Under the pieces are notes generated by a model. That model searched no databases. It was not told the origin of the DNA and saw only the letters and a program-made list of their open reading frames with translations. Positions 1-8,205 of a stretch of DNA of 64,000 bases are shown here, one piece after another (within the stretch, counting starts at the first letter, position 1; each line of letters begins with the position of its first letter). The stretch covers positions 2,377,001-2,441,000 of the forward strand of contig NZ_CP036200.1 of NCBI RefSeq assembly GCF_004295345.1. The letters run 5' to 3'. The stretch is from Shewanella maritima. Its GTDB lineage: Bacteria > Pseudomonadota > Gammaproteobacteria > Enterobacterales > Shewanellaceae. The position numbers were made by a program, and so were the translations under genes.

Positions 1-1
1 T

Positions 2-736
2 GATCCACAAGCAGAGCAAACCTATATTAAACAGCGCCTAGCGGCTGCTTTTAGGGTCTTTGCCATGCATGGTTTTGATGAAGGTTTAGCCGGGCATATT
101 ACCGTGCGTGACAACATCGCACCTGACACCTTTTGGGTGAATCCATTGGCGGTTCATTTCAAACACATCAAAGCATCAGATTTAGTGCGAGTGGATCATC
201 AAGGCAATATTGTTGAGGGTAAATACCCTATCAACAACGCCGCCTTTGCTATTCACTCACGTATTCATCATGCACGCCCAGACGTAAACGCAGTCGCCCA
301 CGCTCACACCACCTATGGAAGAGCTTTTTCAGCGTTAGCACAGCCTATTTTGCCTATCTCGCAAGACGCGTGTTTGTTCTATGAAAACCATGCCCTGCTA
401 GGCACCTTCACAGGTGTGGTGGCAGAGTTAACCGAGGGTGATTTAATCGCTAATGCGCTAGCGGATAATTGCGCTGTGATATTACAAAACCACGGCCTAC
501 TTACCGTCGGCAGCAGTGTTGATGCAGCCTGCGCTAACTTTTGTATGTTAGAGAGTTGCTGTCATAGCCAATTACTCGCCCAAAGTGCGGTTCGGTCTGC
601 TGAGCAACTCGCACAAATAGATCATCAAACCGCATTAAAAACCCGTCAGGTAAACGGCTCAGAAATCGTCACCTGGGGTAACTTCCAACCGCTTTATCAA
701 AAAGTATTGGCAGAAGATGCAAGCTTTTTAGATTAA
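2..736 (+). CDS. Class II aldolase/adducin family protein (5' partial)
   Basis: The frame is open from the first bases of the window, and the residues before the ATG at 65 (DPQAEQTYIKQRLAAAFRVF) look like a normal class II aldolase N-terminus. The true start therefore lies upstream of the window and the ATG at 65 is internal. Visible family features are GHITVRD near the start, the HAHTTYGRA segment carrying metal-binding histidines, and a later NHGLLTVG segment. Family members are divalent-metal aldolases or epimerases acting on phosphorylated sugars, or eukaryotic adducin-like proteins. This subgroup is usually annotated only by family, and I cannot assign a substrate. Downstream is a structured repeat and a transporter on the same strand. 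Confidence 0.85.
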   Translation, partial: DPQAEQTYIKQRLAAAFRVFAMHGFDEGLAGHITVRDNIAPDTFWVNPLAVHFKHIKASDLVRVDHQGNIVEGKYPINNAAFAIHSRIHHARPDVNAVAHAHTTYGRAFSALAQPILPISQDACLFYENHALLGTFTGVVAELTEGDLIANALADNCAVILQNHGLLTVGSSVDAACANFCMLESCCHSQLLAQSAVRSAEQLAQIDHQTALKTRQVNGSEIVTWGNFQPLYQKVLAEDASFLD

Positions 737-818
737 AAGCCGTTAGCTTTACATTAGCGCTTGCTTACACAATAAATGCTTAAGGCTAACTGGCAGCTAC
801 GAAAGCATACGGTTGCGG

Positions 819-895
819 TGACATTTAAAGCCTTTGAAAACATGGATGTTTTCGTAGAGCCCACAGGATGTGCTTGCAGCGAGCTTTAAATGTCA
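819..895 (+). repeat. Palindromic interspersed repeat, copy 1
   Basis: A 77 bp element with perfect 13 bp terminal inverted repeats, TGACATTTAAAGC at 819-831 and GCTTTAAATGTCA at 883-895. Inside are a perfect 8 bp hairpin (GAAAACAT-GG-ATGTTTTC, 836-853) and a second, weaker hairpin around CACAGGATGTG (862-872). As RNA or single-stranded DNA this would fold as an outer stem carrying two inner hairpins. A clear second copy in the opposite orientation lies at 7993-8070. It has no coding potential and resembles REP/MITE-type intergenic repeats. Confidence 0.85.
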
Positions 896-1027
896 TTGCA
901 TCGCTTGCTAACTATTTAAGTTACCAAGCCTGCAACAAGCTGTAATTCAACGTCACAGCCTAATTCAATGATCTCAACCTAATTAATTGGTTTAGGCCTG
1001 ACAACAAAAAGCGAGATAAGGATAATC

Positions 1028-1936
1028 ATGACAGCTTCGTGGATAACTCAGGGCTTATTACCCGCTGCCATCGCTATGATCATGTTTGGCATGGGCTTGG
1101 GGTTAACCCTGGCAGACTTTAGCCGCGTCTTGCGCTGGCCTAAAGCGGTGGCGTTAGGGTTAAGCGGGCAAATGTTATTGCTACCTGCACTCGCTTTTAG
1201 TTTGTGTTTACTGCTGGAATTATCTGCGGAAATGGCGGTGGGGCTGATGATCCTATCAGCCTGCCCCGGCGGCACTATGTCGAATGTGATCAGTCAGCTT
1301 GCCCGCGCTAACCTCGCGCTTTCAATAACCCTAACCAGCTTTAGTACCCTGATCTGTTTAATCACAACGCCACTACTGATCAGCTGGAGTAGCAAGTACT
1401 TTTTAGGTCAGGCGCAGCCGCAATTCTCACTTGTTGATGTCACCTTAGGGCTTTGCGCAATTACTCTGCTGCCCATTGCCCTTGGCATGTTGGTAAATCA
1501 CTATTTTCCAAATGTCAGTCGCAAAGGAGAGCCACTCTTTAGGCGTTTTTCGGCGTTATTTATGGGGTTAATGATAATTGCAGTGTTGTGGCAAGAAAGA
1601 CAAATTTTGGCACAGTCATTTAAAGACATGTTCCTCGCGTGTTTGTTGCTAAACCTTGGTAGCGTAGCGCTTGGATTGCTGCTTGGTCGAATATTCAAAT
1701 TATCACGCACTGATGGCGTCACCCTAGCTATTGAGGTGGGCATTCAAAACGCGACGCTAGCTATGTTGATTGCCATGACATTTTTAAACCAACCACAACT
1801 TGCAATTGCAGCAGGTGTTTACGGGTTGACCATGTATGTGGGTGCGATGGTGATCGCGCTTTGGGCTAAATGGCCGCTAGGTGACAGTAAACCGGAGAAT
1901 CAACAGGCTAGCACTACACAGAGCAAAGCTAGCTAA
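1028..1936 (+). CDS. Bile acid:sodium symporter (BASS) family transporter
   Basis: This 302-residue hydrophobic protein has roughly nine to ten predicted membrane segments, starting with GLLPAAIAMIMFGMGLGLT. It carries the BASS-family sequence around CPGGTMSNVISQLARAN, which contributes to the sodium and substrate crossover region, and an inverted-repeat counterpart near EVGIQNATLAMLIA. Family members import organic anions such as bile acids, pantoate or other carboxylates with sodium; the substrate here is unknown. A GATAAGGA ribosome-binding site precedes the ATG. The gene converges with the LysR gene downstream and is separated from the aldolase by a repeat, so it is probably a single transcription unit. 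Confidence 0.85.
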   Translation: MTASWITQGLLPAAIAMIMFGMGLGLTLADFSRVLRWPKAVALGLSGQMLLLPALAFSLCLLLELSAEMAVGLMILSACPGGTMSNVISQLARANLALSITLTSFSTLICLITTPLLISWSSKYFLGQAQPQFSLVDVTLGLCAITLLPIALGMLVNHYFPNVSRKGEPLFRRFSALFMGLMIIAVLWQERQILAQSFKDMFLACLLLNLGSVALGLLLGRIFKLSRTDGVTLAIEVGIQNATLAMLIAMTFLNQPQLAIAAGVYGLTMYVGAMVIALWAKWPLGDSKPENQQASTTQSKAS

Positions 1937-1971
1937 CACCTCACATCTAGCTAGCTCTTCATGTATAGAGG

Positions 1972-2892
1972 CTAGTCGAGTAGTTGCTGCACCATCTGTT
2001 TTAGCCAATCGATAGCTGGGTCGGCATCGCTGTCTTGATGCCAGTAATAATGAGTATTTAAACTCGGCACCTCAAAAGGCAGCGGCAACACCATTAAGCT
2101 GTCATCAAATTCTGCTGACGCCATAAACTGCTTGGCAATTATTGACGGTATGGTCAGTAAATAGTCTGTGCCTTTAAGCACGTTTTTGGCGGTGTTGAAG
2201 CTTTGACAGCGCACCTTAATTTGTCGATTAATACCTTGCTGCAACAAGCTAACATCTTCTATCACTATGCCGTCACTGCGGTTAGACACCACAATATGCG
2301 GCGAGTCGATGTAAAACTGTTTCGATAAACTGTGCTGGGCAAATTGTTGTTTATCGGCAAGTACCACAAAGTGATCACTAGAAAGGCTAGCGTGCATAAT
2401 CGGCGACTGAATCGGTCTGGCTATATCAATCACCATATCAACCTGACGATTAGCCAGTTGGCGCGGCATATTACTGCGGTCTAGCTTGATACTTTTCAAG
2501 AAAGCATTGGGCGCTTGATTGCGAAATATCGCCACCAGCTTAGGCAATACAATAGGCTCTAATGCCTCGTGAATGGCCAGAGTAAAAGTTTGCTGACTTT
2601 GGCTTAACTCAAACTCACCACAGCTTTGCAGCACCTTACGCAGCTTAGACAACAGCTCAATGACCTGCGGTGCAATTTGCTGACATGCAGGCGTTGGCTC
2701 CATCGCCTGCCCTTTACGCACAAACAGCTCATCCCCCAAAGCTTGCCTTAAGCGCTTTATGGCATGGCTCACCGCGGACGGGCTAATAAACAAGGTCTTA
2801 GCCACGCTAGTCATGTTGCGCTCCATATACAGGGCTTCGAATACTTTCAGCAGATTAAAGTCCAGCTGTTGTAGCTGTTTTTCATTAAGCAT
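1972..2892 (-). CDS. LysR family transcriptional regulator, divergent from the acyl-CoA dehydrogenase operon
   Basis: A 306-residue LysR-type regulator. The N-terminal winged helix-turn-helix covers about residues 8-67, with SVAKTLFISPSAVSHAIKRL as the recognition region, followed by a periplasmic-binding-protein-like effector domain. The start DFNLLKVFEALYMERNMT is typical of the NodD/LeuO-like branch. It is transcribed away from the acyl-CoA dehydrogenase gene across a 133 bp AT-rich gap (2893-3025), the standard arrangement for a LysR protein controlling its divergent neighbour. I infer control of that operon; the ligand is unknown. Confidence 0.88.
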   Translation of the reverse strand: MLNEKQLQQLDFNLLKVFEALYMERNMTSVAKTLFISPSAVSHAIKRLRQALGDELFVRKGQAMEPTPACQQIAPQVIELLSKLRKVLQSCGEFELSQSQQTFTLAIHEALEPIVLPKLVAIFRNQAPNAFLKSIKLDRSNMPRQLANRQVDMVIDIARPIQSPIMHASLSSDHFVVLADKQQFAQHSLSKQFYIDSPHIVVSNRSDGIVIEDVSLLQQGINRQIKVRCQSFNTAKNVLKGTDYLLTIPSIIAKQFMASAEFDDSLMVLPLPFEVPSLNTHYYWHQDSDADPAIDWLKQMVQQLLD

Positions 2893-3025
2893 AAAGCGCC
2901 TCAGACATTAGTTGACCACCACAGCTATGAACAGTATTCATCATATGCTAACAATATATTTCACTTAATTCATTCAAACACCTGTATTAATCTAAATTTA
3001 TTGGTAATTAAGTGAGACACAGAAT

Positions 3026-4246
3026 ATGGACTTTCAACCGAGCGAAAAAAGTCAGGCGTACTTAGCCAAACTGAAGGCATTTATGGCTGAGCATGTGTTG
3101 CCACAAGAGCAAGCCATTGTGGCTGAGAACCGTCGCCTCAACGAGCATGTTGATTGGCGAGAGTGGCAAGTTCCTTCGGCCATTGACGAACTAAAAGCCA
3201 AAGCTAAGGCTACAGGCCTTTGGAATCTGTTTTTGCCTGATGCTGAGCTCGCCGAAGGTTTATCTTGTCTTGAATATGCACCATTAGCAGAAGAAACCGG
3301 CAAGGTGTTATTTGCCCCAGAGATCTTTAACTGTAACGCCCCAGACACCGGCAATATGGAAGTGCTGTATCACTTTGGTAATGAACAACAAAAGCAGCAA
3401 TGGTTATCTCCACTGCTCAATGGCGACATCCGCTCTGTTTTCGCCATGACAGAGCCGGATGTAGCTTCTAGCGATGCCACCAATATGCAAGCACGGATCG
3501 ATGTTGACGGTGACGAGCTAGTGCTCAATGGCACTAAATGGTGGACTACAGGTCTAGGTCACCCAAAAGCTAAGGTCGCCATTTTCATGGGGTTATCGAA
3601 TCCAGAAAACGACAAACATAACCAGCATTCTATGGTGTTAGTGCCGCTCGACACTCCCGGAGTGAACATCAAGCGCATGTTAACCGCCAGTCAGGATTAC
3701 GACGCACCTTATGGTCACGGTGAAGTTGAATTTAGCAATGTGCGCGTACCCAAAACCAACTTGCTTGTCGGTTTAGGTAAAGGCTTTGCCATTGCCCAGG
3801 GCCGCCTGGGGCCAGGGCGTATTCACCATTGTATGCGCGCAATTGGCGCAGCAGAGCGTTGCCTTGAGTTAATGATAAAACGCGGCATGTCACGTGTAGC
3901 CTTTGGCAAGCCAATCATCAAACTTGGCGGCAATATGGAGCGTATCGCGCAAGCGCGGATGGCGATTGACCAAGCAAGATTACTCACCCTTAACGCCGCA
4001 TGGAAAATAGATAATGTTGGCGTAAAGCAGGCGATGACCGAGATCTCTGCGATTAAAGTGGTGGTGCCAAACATGCTGCAAATGGTCAGTGATATGGCAA
4101 TTCAAATGCACGGCGGCGCGGGTGTATCGGGTGATTTCCCAGTCTCTATGTTTAGCGCCATGGCGCGCATGTTACGCCTAGCCGACGGCCCAGATGAAGT
4201 GCATATGGCCATGGTGTCGCGCCTTGAGTTGAAAAAATATAGCTAA
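3026..4246 (+). CDS. Acyl-CoA dehydrogenase, ACAD10/11-like
   Basis: A complete FAD acyl-CoA dehydrogenase of 406 residues. The N-terminal helical domain covers about 1-140, the middle beta domain with MTEPDVASSDATN and GTKWWTTG follows, and the C-terminal helical domain contains MHGGAGVSGDFP and RLADGPDEVH. This is the ACAD10/11-type ending. The position that usually holds the catalytic Glu (YEGT in medium-chain enzymes) reads ADGP, so the base would be Asp. It is the first gene of an operon with an APH-type kinase two genes downstream. In mammals these two domains are fused in ACAD10/11, and in pseudomonads LvaA/LvaC split the same two roles in levulinate (4-hydroxyacyl-CoA) catabolism. The assignment to 4-hydroxy acids is inference. 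Confidence 0.9.
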   Translation: MDFQPSEKSQAYLAKLKAFMAEHVLPQEQAIVAENRRLNEHVDWREWQVPSAIDELKAKAKATGLWNLFLPDAELAEGLSCLEYAPLAEETGKVLFAPEIFNCNAPDTGNMEVLYHFGNEQQKQQWLSPLLNGDIRSVFAMTEPDVASSDATNMQARIDVDGDELVLNGTKWWTTGLGHPKAKVAIFMGLSNPENDKHNQHSMVLVPLDTPGVNIKRMLTASQDYDAPYGHGEVEFSNVRVPKTNLLVGLGKGFAIAQGRLGPGRIHHCMRAIGAAERCLELMIKRGMSRVAFGKPIIKLGGNMERIAQARMAIDQARLLTLNAAWKIDNVGVKQAMTEISAIKVVVPNMLQMVSDMAIQMHGGAGVSGDFPVSMFSAMARMLRLADGPDEVHMAMVSRLELKKYS

Positions 4247-4257
4247 GGATACGGCCC

Positions 4258-5205
4258 ATGAACAACGACACCATGAGCAACAACAGTGCGACCAACAAGC
4301 CATACACCATAGTTATCACAGGCGCTGCTAGTGGTCTTGGCAAGGCATTAGCCATCACCTGGGCCAAGCATTATCAGCAGCAAAACAAACCGATTGCAAT
4401 TTGTGTTGCCGACATTGATAGCCAAAGCGGAGCTGAGGTTGTCACCGAGTTAAGCTCACTCGGCGCGCAGGCCTGCTACCTTGATTGCAATATTACCGAT
4501 GCGCAGCAAGTCGCTCAGCTGCGTGAGCAGGTTATCGATAAGTACGGCCGCATTGACTGCATCATCAATAACGCTGGGGTTGCCACTGGCGGCTCACTGA
4601 AAAGCGAGCCTATTGAGCAATGGCAATGGGTGTTTGATATCAACCTATATGGCATGGTGCGCGTGTGTCAGGCATTTGTTGATGACTTTCGTGCCCAGCG
4701 CGGCGGACAAATTATCAATATTGCTTCACAAGCTGGGTTAACGCCTATTCCGCTGATGGCAAGCTATAACGCGGTAAAAGCGGCGGTGATTTCGTTTTCT
4801 GAAACCTTAAAGTTAGAGCTTGCTGACGACAATATTGCCGTTAGCGTGGTCTGCCCAAGCTTTTTCAAAACGAACTTAGATAAATCGCTTCGCTCAAGCG
4901 AGCCGTTAATGCACCGCACTGTTGCACGCCTGTTTGAAAAAGCCGATATGACCGCGGAGCAAATCGCCGAGAGCATCTTTATTCAAGCTAAGCAAAAGCG
5001 CTTTTTAATCCTCACCCACAAGCTTGGCAAACGCACTTATTTGATGAAAAAATGGCTACCAATGGAGAGCTATTTAAAGCGCGCGATAAAAGGCACCGCC
5101 AAAATGGTCGCCAAGTCAAAACAAGCAGTTAAGTCTGAGCAAGCGGCTAGCATGAAACAAGTGGACGGAGAAACCCAAGGCTCAACCCAAGGAGATCAAG
5201 CATGA
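4258..5205 (+). CDS. SDR family oxidoreductase
   Basis: A short-chain dehydrogenase of 315 residues. It has the Rossmann motif TGAASGLGKA near residue 22, NNAG, the catalytic Ser region NIASQAG, and the YxxxK motif in SYNAVKAAV. After the usual SDR fold (about 250 residues) there is an extra Lys/Gln/Ser-rich C-terminal tail of about 55 residues. It starts 11 bases after the acyl-CoA dehydrogenase stop, and its stop overlaps the next start by 4 bases (ATGA), so it is translationally linked. It probably oxidises or reduces a hydroxy/ketoacyl intermediate of the same pathway. A second in-frame ATG lies four codons further in; I kept the first. Confidence 0.88.
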   Translation: MNNDTMSNNSATNKPYTIVITGAASGLGKALAITWAKHYQQQNKPIAICVADIDSQSGAEVVTELSSLGAQACYLDCNITDAQQVAQLREQVIDKYGRIDCIINNAGVATGGSLKSEPIEQWQWVFDINLYGMVRVCQAFVDDFRAQRGGQIINIASQAGLTPIPLMASYNAVKAAVISFSETLKLELADDNIAVSVVCPSFFKTNLDKSLRSSEPLMHRTVARLFEKADMTAEQIAESIFIQAKQKRFLILTHKLGKRTYLMKKWLPMESYLKRAIKGTAKMVAKSKQAVKSEQAASMKQVDGETQGSTQGDQA

Positions 5206-6272
5206 GCAATCAGGTGCTAGATAAAGCCAAAGCCGTAAGACAAGGTGAAGAGCTTAATATCAATGCTGTTGATGGCTGGCTAAAGGCACAAGAAATTGAT
5301 GTTCAAGGCACGCCTGAGGTTACTCAGTATGCTGGCGGCGCATCTAACTGGACCTACTGTTTAACCTACAGCAATGTTGAGCTGATTTTACGCCGCGCCC
5401 CCAAAGGCACTAAAGCCAAGGGCGCCCACGATATGGGTCGCGAGTTTAGACTGCAACAGGCGCTGCAAGATGTGTATCGCTATGTGCCTAAAATGATAGC
5501 CTTTTGCGACGATGATGCCGTGATTGGTACCGACTTTTATGTAATGCAAAAGCTCACTGGCGTGATACCACGCAAGAACCTGCCGCGCGGACTCAATTCC
5601 ACTCCAGAGCAAACCGCTAACTTGTGCACCAATGTCATTGATTGCTTGGTAGAGCTGCATCAGGTGGATATAGACAAAGCGGGGCTGAGTAATCTCGCGA
5701 AAGGTCAGGGTTATATCGAGAGACAAATTAGTGGTTGGAGCGAGCGTTATACCAAGGCGAAAACCTGGAATGTACCTTCAGCAAAATACGTAATGAATTG
5801 GCTTCAAAACAACATGCCAACCACAGAGCGTATTTGCTTAACTCACAATGACTTTCGCTTTGATAATGTGGTACTCAACCCTGAGGATCATACTCAAGTT
5901 ATTGGCGTGCTCGACTGGGAGCTGGCAACACTTGGCGACCCACTAATGGATTTAGGCAATAGTTTGGCCTACTGGATTGAGGCAGACGATGACTTTTTAG
6001 CTCAAAGCACCAGACGCCAACCAACACACCTAAAAGGCATGCTAACCAGGCAACAGGTAATTGATTATTACCTTAAAAAGACCGGCATTGAATGTGACGA
6101 CTTCACCTTTTACGAGGTGTATGGCCTGTTTAGACTAGCTGGTATTGTGCAGCAAATTTATTACCGCTATCACCACAAACAAACGAATAACCCAGCATTC
6201 AAAAACTTCTGGGTATTTGTGCACTATCTATTGTGGCGCTGCAAAAAATCCATCAAGGCGCAAAACAAGTAG
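5202..6272 (+). CDS. APH-family phosphotransferase, ACAD10/11 kinase-domain-like
   Basis: A 356-residue aminoglycoside-phosphotransferase-fold kinase. The catalytic loop is HNDFRFDN (H215, D217, N222) and the metal-binding Asp is in LDWE (D238), followed by ATLGDPLMDLG. The N-lobe opens with YAGGASNWTYCL. This family is the kinase half of ACAD10/11 and of LvaA, which phosphorylate the 4-hydroxyl of acyl-CoAs so that a dehydrogenase partner can remove it. It overlaps the upstream SDR gene by 4 bases and shares the operon with the acyl-CoA dehydrogenase. A drug-resistance role is unlikely in this context. Confidence 0.88.
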   Translation: MSNQVLDKAKAVRQGEELNINAVDGWLKAQEIDVQGTPEVTQYAGGASNWTYCLTYSNVELILRRAPKGTKAKGAHDMGREFRLQQALQDVYRYVPKMIAFCDDDAVIGTDFYVMQKLTGVIPRKNLPRGLNSTPEQTANLCTNVIDCLVELHQVDIDKAGLSNLAKGQGYIERQISGWSERYTKAKTWNVPSAKYVMNWLQNNMPTTERICLTHNDFRFDNVVLNPEDHTQVIGVLDWELATLGDPLMDLGNSLAYWIEADDDFLAQSTRRQPTHLKGMLTRQQVIDYYLKKTGIECDDFTFYEVYGLFRLAGIVQQIYYRYHHKQTNNPAFKNFWVFVHYLLWRCKKSIKAQNK

Positions 6273-6317
6273 AGTCGCGTGTTAGGCAAAAATTAACAGT
6301 CATTAAGCGAGGAAACC

Positions 6318-7025
6318 ATGAGTTGTATTTACCTCATTAGACATGGGCAAGCATCGGCGCTGAGCGAAGATTATGATCAGCTGTCACCCAAAGGCGAACA
6401 GCAAGCAATTGCCCTAGGTGAACACCTAGCAACTAGCGGCTTTAATGCTAGCCGTTTGCTCGCTGGCACCATGAAGCGCCACCAGCAAACTGCGTCGCTC
6501 ACGGTTGCTGGATTATTTGCCAGCCGAGAGCAATCACCAGCCATAACTTCCATCGCTGAGCTGAATGAGTTAGATCACCAGAATATTATTGGCCAATTCG
6601 ATCAACGCTTTCACAGCGCTAAAGCCATGATTGAGCATGCTCGTGGCTTAGCTAACCCTAAAAATTTCTTTTTAGAGACGTTCGGTCTAGCCATTAGCAA
6701 ATGGACGCAGACAACGGATAATCAAGGTTATAGTGAAAGTTGGCAGCAGTTTTATCAGCGTATCAAGCTCGCCGAGCAAAGTTTAGTTGAGCTCGCTCAA
6801 GGCCAGCAAAATACTCTGGTGTTTAGTTCAGGCGGCCCTATTAGCATGCTTACCTGCTTTGCCCTTGGATTAGACCCCAAGCAGTTTTTAACGGTCAATC
6901 AAACCCTGGTGAATGCCGGAATGACCAAGTTTATAATCGACAGCAATGGCCGTTTGAAGCTTTCAAGCCTAAATCAGCATGACTTTTTAGAAAGGCTTCC
7001 GGGCAAACTGGTGACCTATACCTAA
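6318..7025 (+). CDS. Histidine phosphatase (phosphoglycerate mutase-like) family protein
   Basis: A 235-residue member of the histidine phosphatase superfamily. The phosphate-accepting His is in LIRHGQAS at the N-terminus, and LLAGTMKRHQQTA supplies the second Arg/His region. The C-terminal motif that commonly contains the second catalytic His reads FSSGGPIS, with Ser at that place. It lies 45 bases downstream of the kinase gene and is probably cotranscribed. It may remove phosphate from a pathway intermediate or act in housekeeping; the substrate cannot be read from sequence. Confidence 0.85.
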   Translation: MSCIYLIRHGQASALSEDYDQLSPKGEQQAIALGEHLATSGFNASRLLAGTMKRHQQTASLTVAGLFASREQSPAITSIAELNELDHQNIIGQFDQRFHSAKAMIEHARGLANPKNFFLETFGLAISKWTQTTDNQGYSESWQQFYQRIKLAEQSLVELAQGQQNTLVFSSGGPISMLTCFALGLDPKQFLTVNQTLVNAGMTKFIIDSNGRLKLSSLNQHDFLERLPGKLVTYT

Positions 7026-7087
7026 AGGCTAATGGGCAACACAGGCAAGTAAAATAACAACAAATCAATCACTAAGGGACTAGCAGC

Positions 7088-7834
7088 ATGAGAACCAACA
7101 TTCTAATTACAGGCGCAAGCTCTGGGCTTGGCAAAGGCATGGCACTCGAGTTTGCCAAAAAAGGCCATAACCTCGCCCTATGTGCGCGCCGCGTTGAGCG
7201 CCTTGAGGAAGTAAAGCAACAGCTAGAAAGTCTCAACCCAAATATTACCGTGTCGATTAAGTCGCTAGATGTAAATGATCATGATGCAGTATTTAAGGTG
7301 TTCAATGAGTTTAAAGATGAGCTTGGCAGCCTAGATAGAATTATCGTTAACGCTGGTATGGGTAAAGGTGCATCTATTGGTACCGGTTACTTCAACGCTA
7401 ACTTGCAAACCGCCCAAACTAACTTCATTGCCGCCATCGCTCAATGCGAAGCTGCTGTAGAGATATTTAGACAACAAAATGCTGGTCACCTAGTGACGAT
7501 TTCATCCATCAGTGCCCTGCGTGGTTTTAGACGAGCGATGACAGTTTACGCCGCCACCAAAGCCGCGCTGACCTCTCTTACAGAAGGAATGCGCATTGAT
7601 TTGATGAATACGCCAATCAAGGTCAGCTGCGTGCATCCTGGCTTTATTCGCAGCGAGATTAACGAAAAAGTCGAGAAGGTACCGTTTATTGTCGACACCG
7701 ACGTAGGTTGCCGCGCCCTAGTTGCTGCTATTGATAAAGAAAAGCCAAACTCATACGTACCAAGCTGGCCGTGGGCGTTTATGCATTATCTGTTACGTAT
7801 TGCACCAGTGAGCCTTATTCGCAAAATGAGCTAG
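7088..7834 (+). CDS. SDR family oxidoreductase
   Basis: A classical 248-residue short-chain dehydrogenase. It has TGASSGLGKG at the N-terminus (NAD(P) binding), NAGMGKG in place of the usual NNAG, ISSISALRG containing the catalytic Ser, and the YxxxK motif in VYAATKAAL. ARRVERL after the second strand suggests NADP preference. It is the last gene of the catabolic operon, followed closely by an intrinsic terminator at 7859-7883. The role is probably oxidation of a hydroxyacyl intermediate, but the substrate is unknown. Confidence 0.88.
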   Translation: MRTNILITGASSGLGKGMALEFAKKGHNLALCARRVERLEEVKQQLESLNPNITVSIKSLDVNDHDAVFKVFNEFKDELGSLDRIIVNAGMGKGASIGTGYFNANLQTAQTNFIAAIAQCEAAVEIFRQQNAGHLVTISSISALRGFRRAMTVYAATKAALTSLTEGMRIDLMNTPIKVSCVHPGFIRSEINEKVEKVPFIVDTDVGCRALVAAIDKEKPNSYVPSWPWAFMHYLLRIAPVSLIRKMS

Positions 7835-7858
7835 GGTAAATTACTGAATCAATAGTTA

Positions 7859-7883
7859 GGGAGCCAAGGCTCCCTTTTGTTTT
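7859..7883 (+). terminator. Intrinsic terminator after the catabolic operon
   Basis: GGGAGC-CAAG-GCTCCC hairpin with one further possible base pair, followed by TTTTGTTTT, about 25 bases after the SDR stop. It ends the five-gene operon that starts at 3026. Confidence 0.85.
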
Positions 7884-7992
7884 CAGTCCCTACACCACCT
7901 AATGAAGTAGGTAGTAATCATCGAACAGGGTTTGCCTGTAATTTCTAGTGTTTTCCATACCTGGCTGCTTTGACTGTTTGCTCACGTCGCAA

Positions 7993-8070
7993 TGACATTT
8001 AAAGCACGCAGCAAGCACATCCCTGTGTGCTCGACGAAAACATCCGTGTTTTCAACGGCTTTAGATGTCA
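7993..8070 (-). repeat. Palindromic interspersed repeat, copy 2 (inverted)
   Basis: A 78 bp element homologous along its whole length to the reverse complement of 819-895. Its termini are TGACATTTAAAGC and GCTTTAGATGTCA (one mismatch to perfect inversion). The inner hairpins are conserved as GAAAACACGGATGTTTTC and AGCACA-CAGGGA-TGTGCT when read on the minus strand. Together with copy 1 it brackets a 7.1 kb segment. The rest of the 7835-8205 gap holds the operon terminator and no visible gene. Confidence 0.85.
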
Positions 8071-8205
8071 TTACCACTCTAGTTTATAGTTTCAACCGGT
8101 GAAGCTAGGCACCCTTCTAGGGAGCTAACACACAGCCGCTCTCTTCATTACTGTGTATTCGCTGTGTTTGTCTCGAGTGGGTTTGCTTTAGCAACAAAGC
8201 ATCAA

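Noticed and set aside
1937..1971. Repeated CTAGC segments between the BASS and LysR genes as a terminator
   Set aside because: The possible stems are short and imperfect, and no T-run follows.
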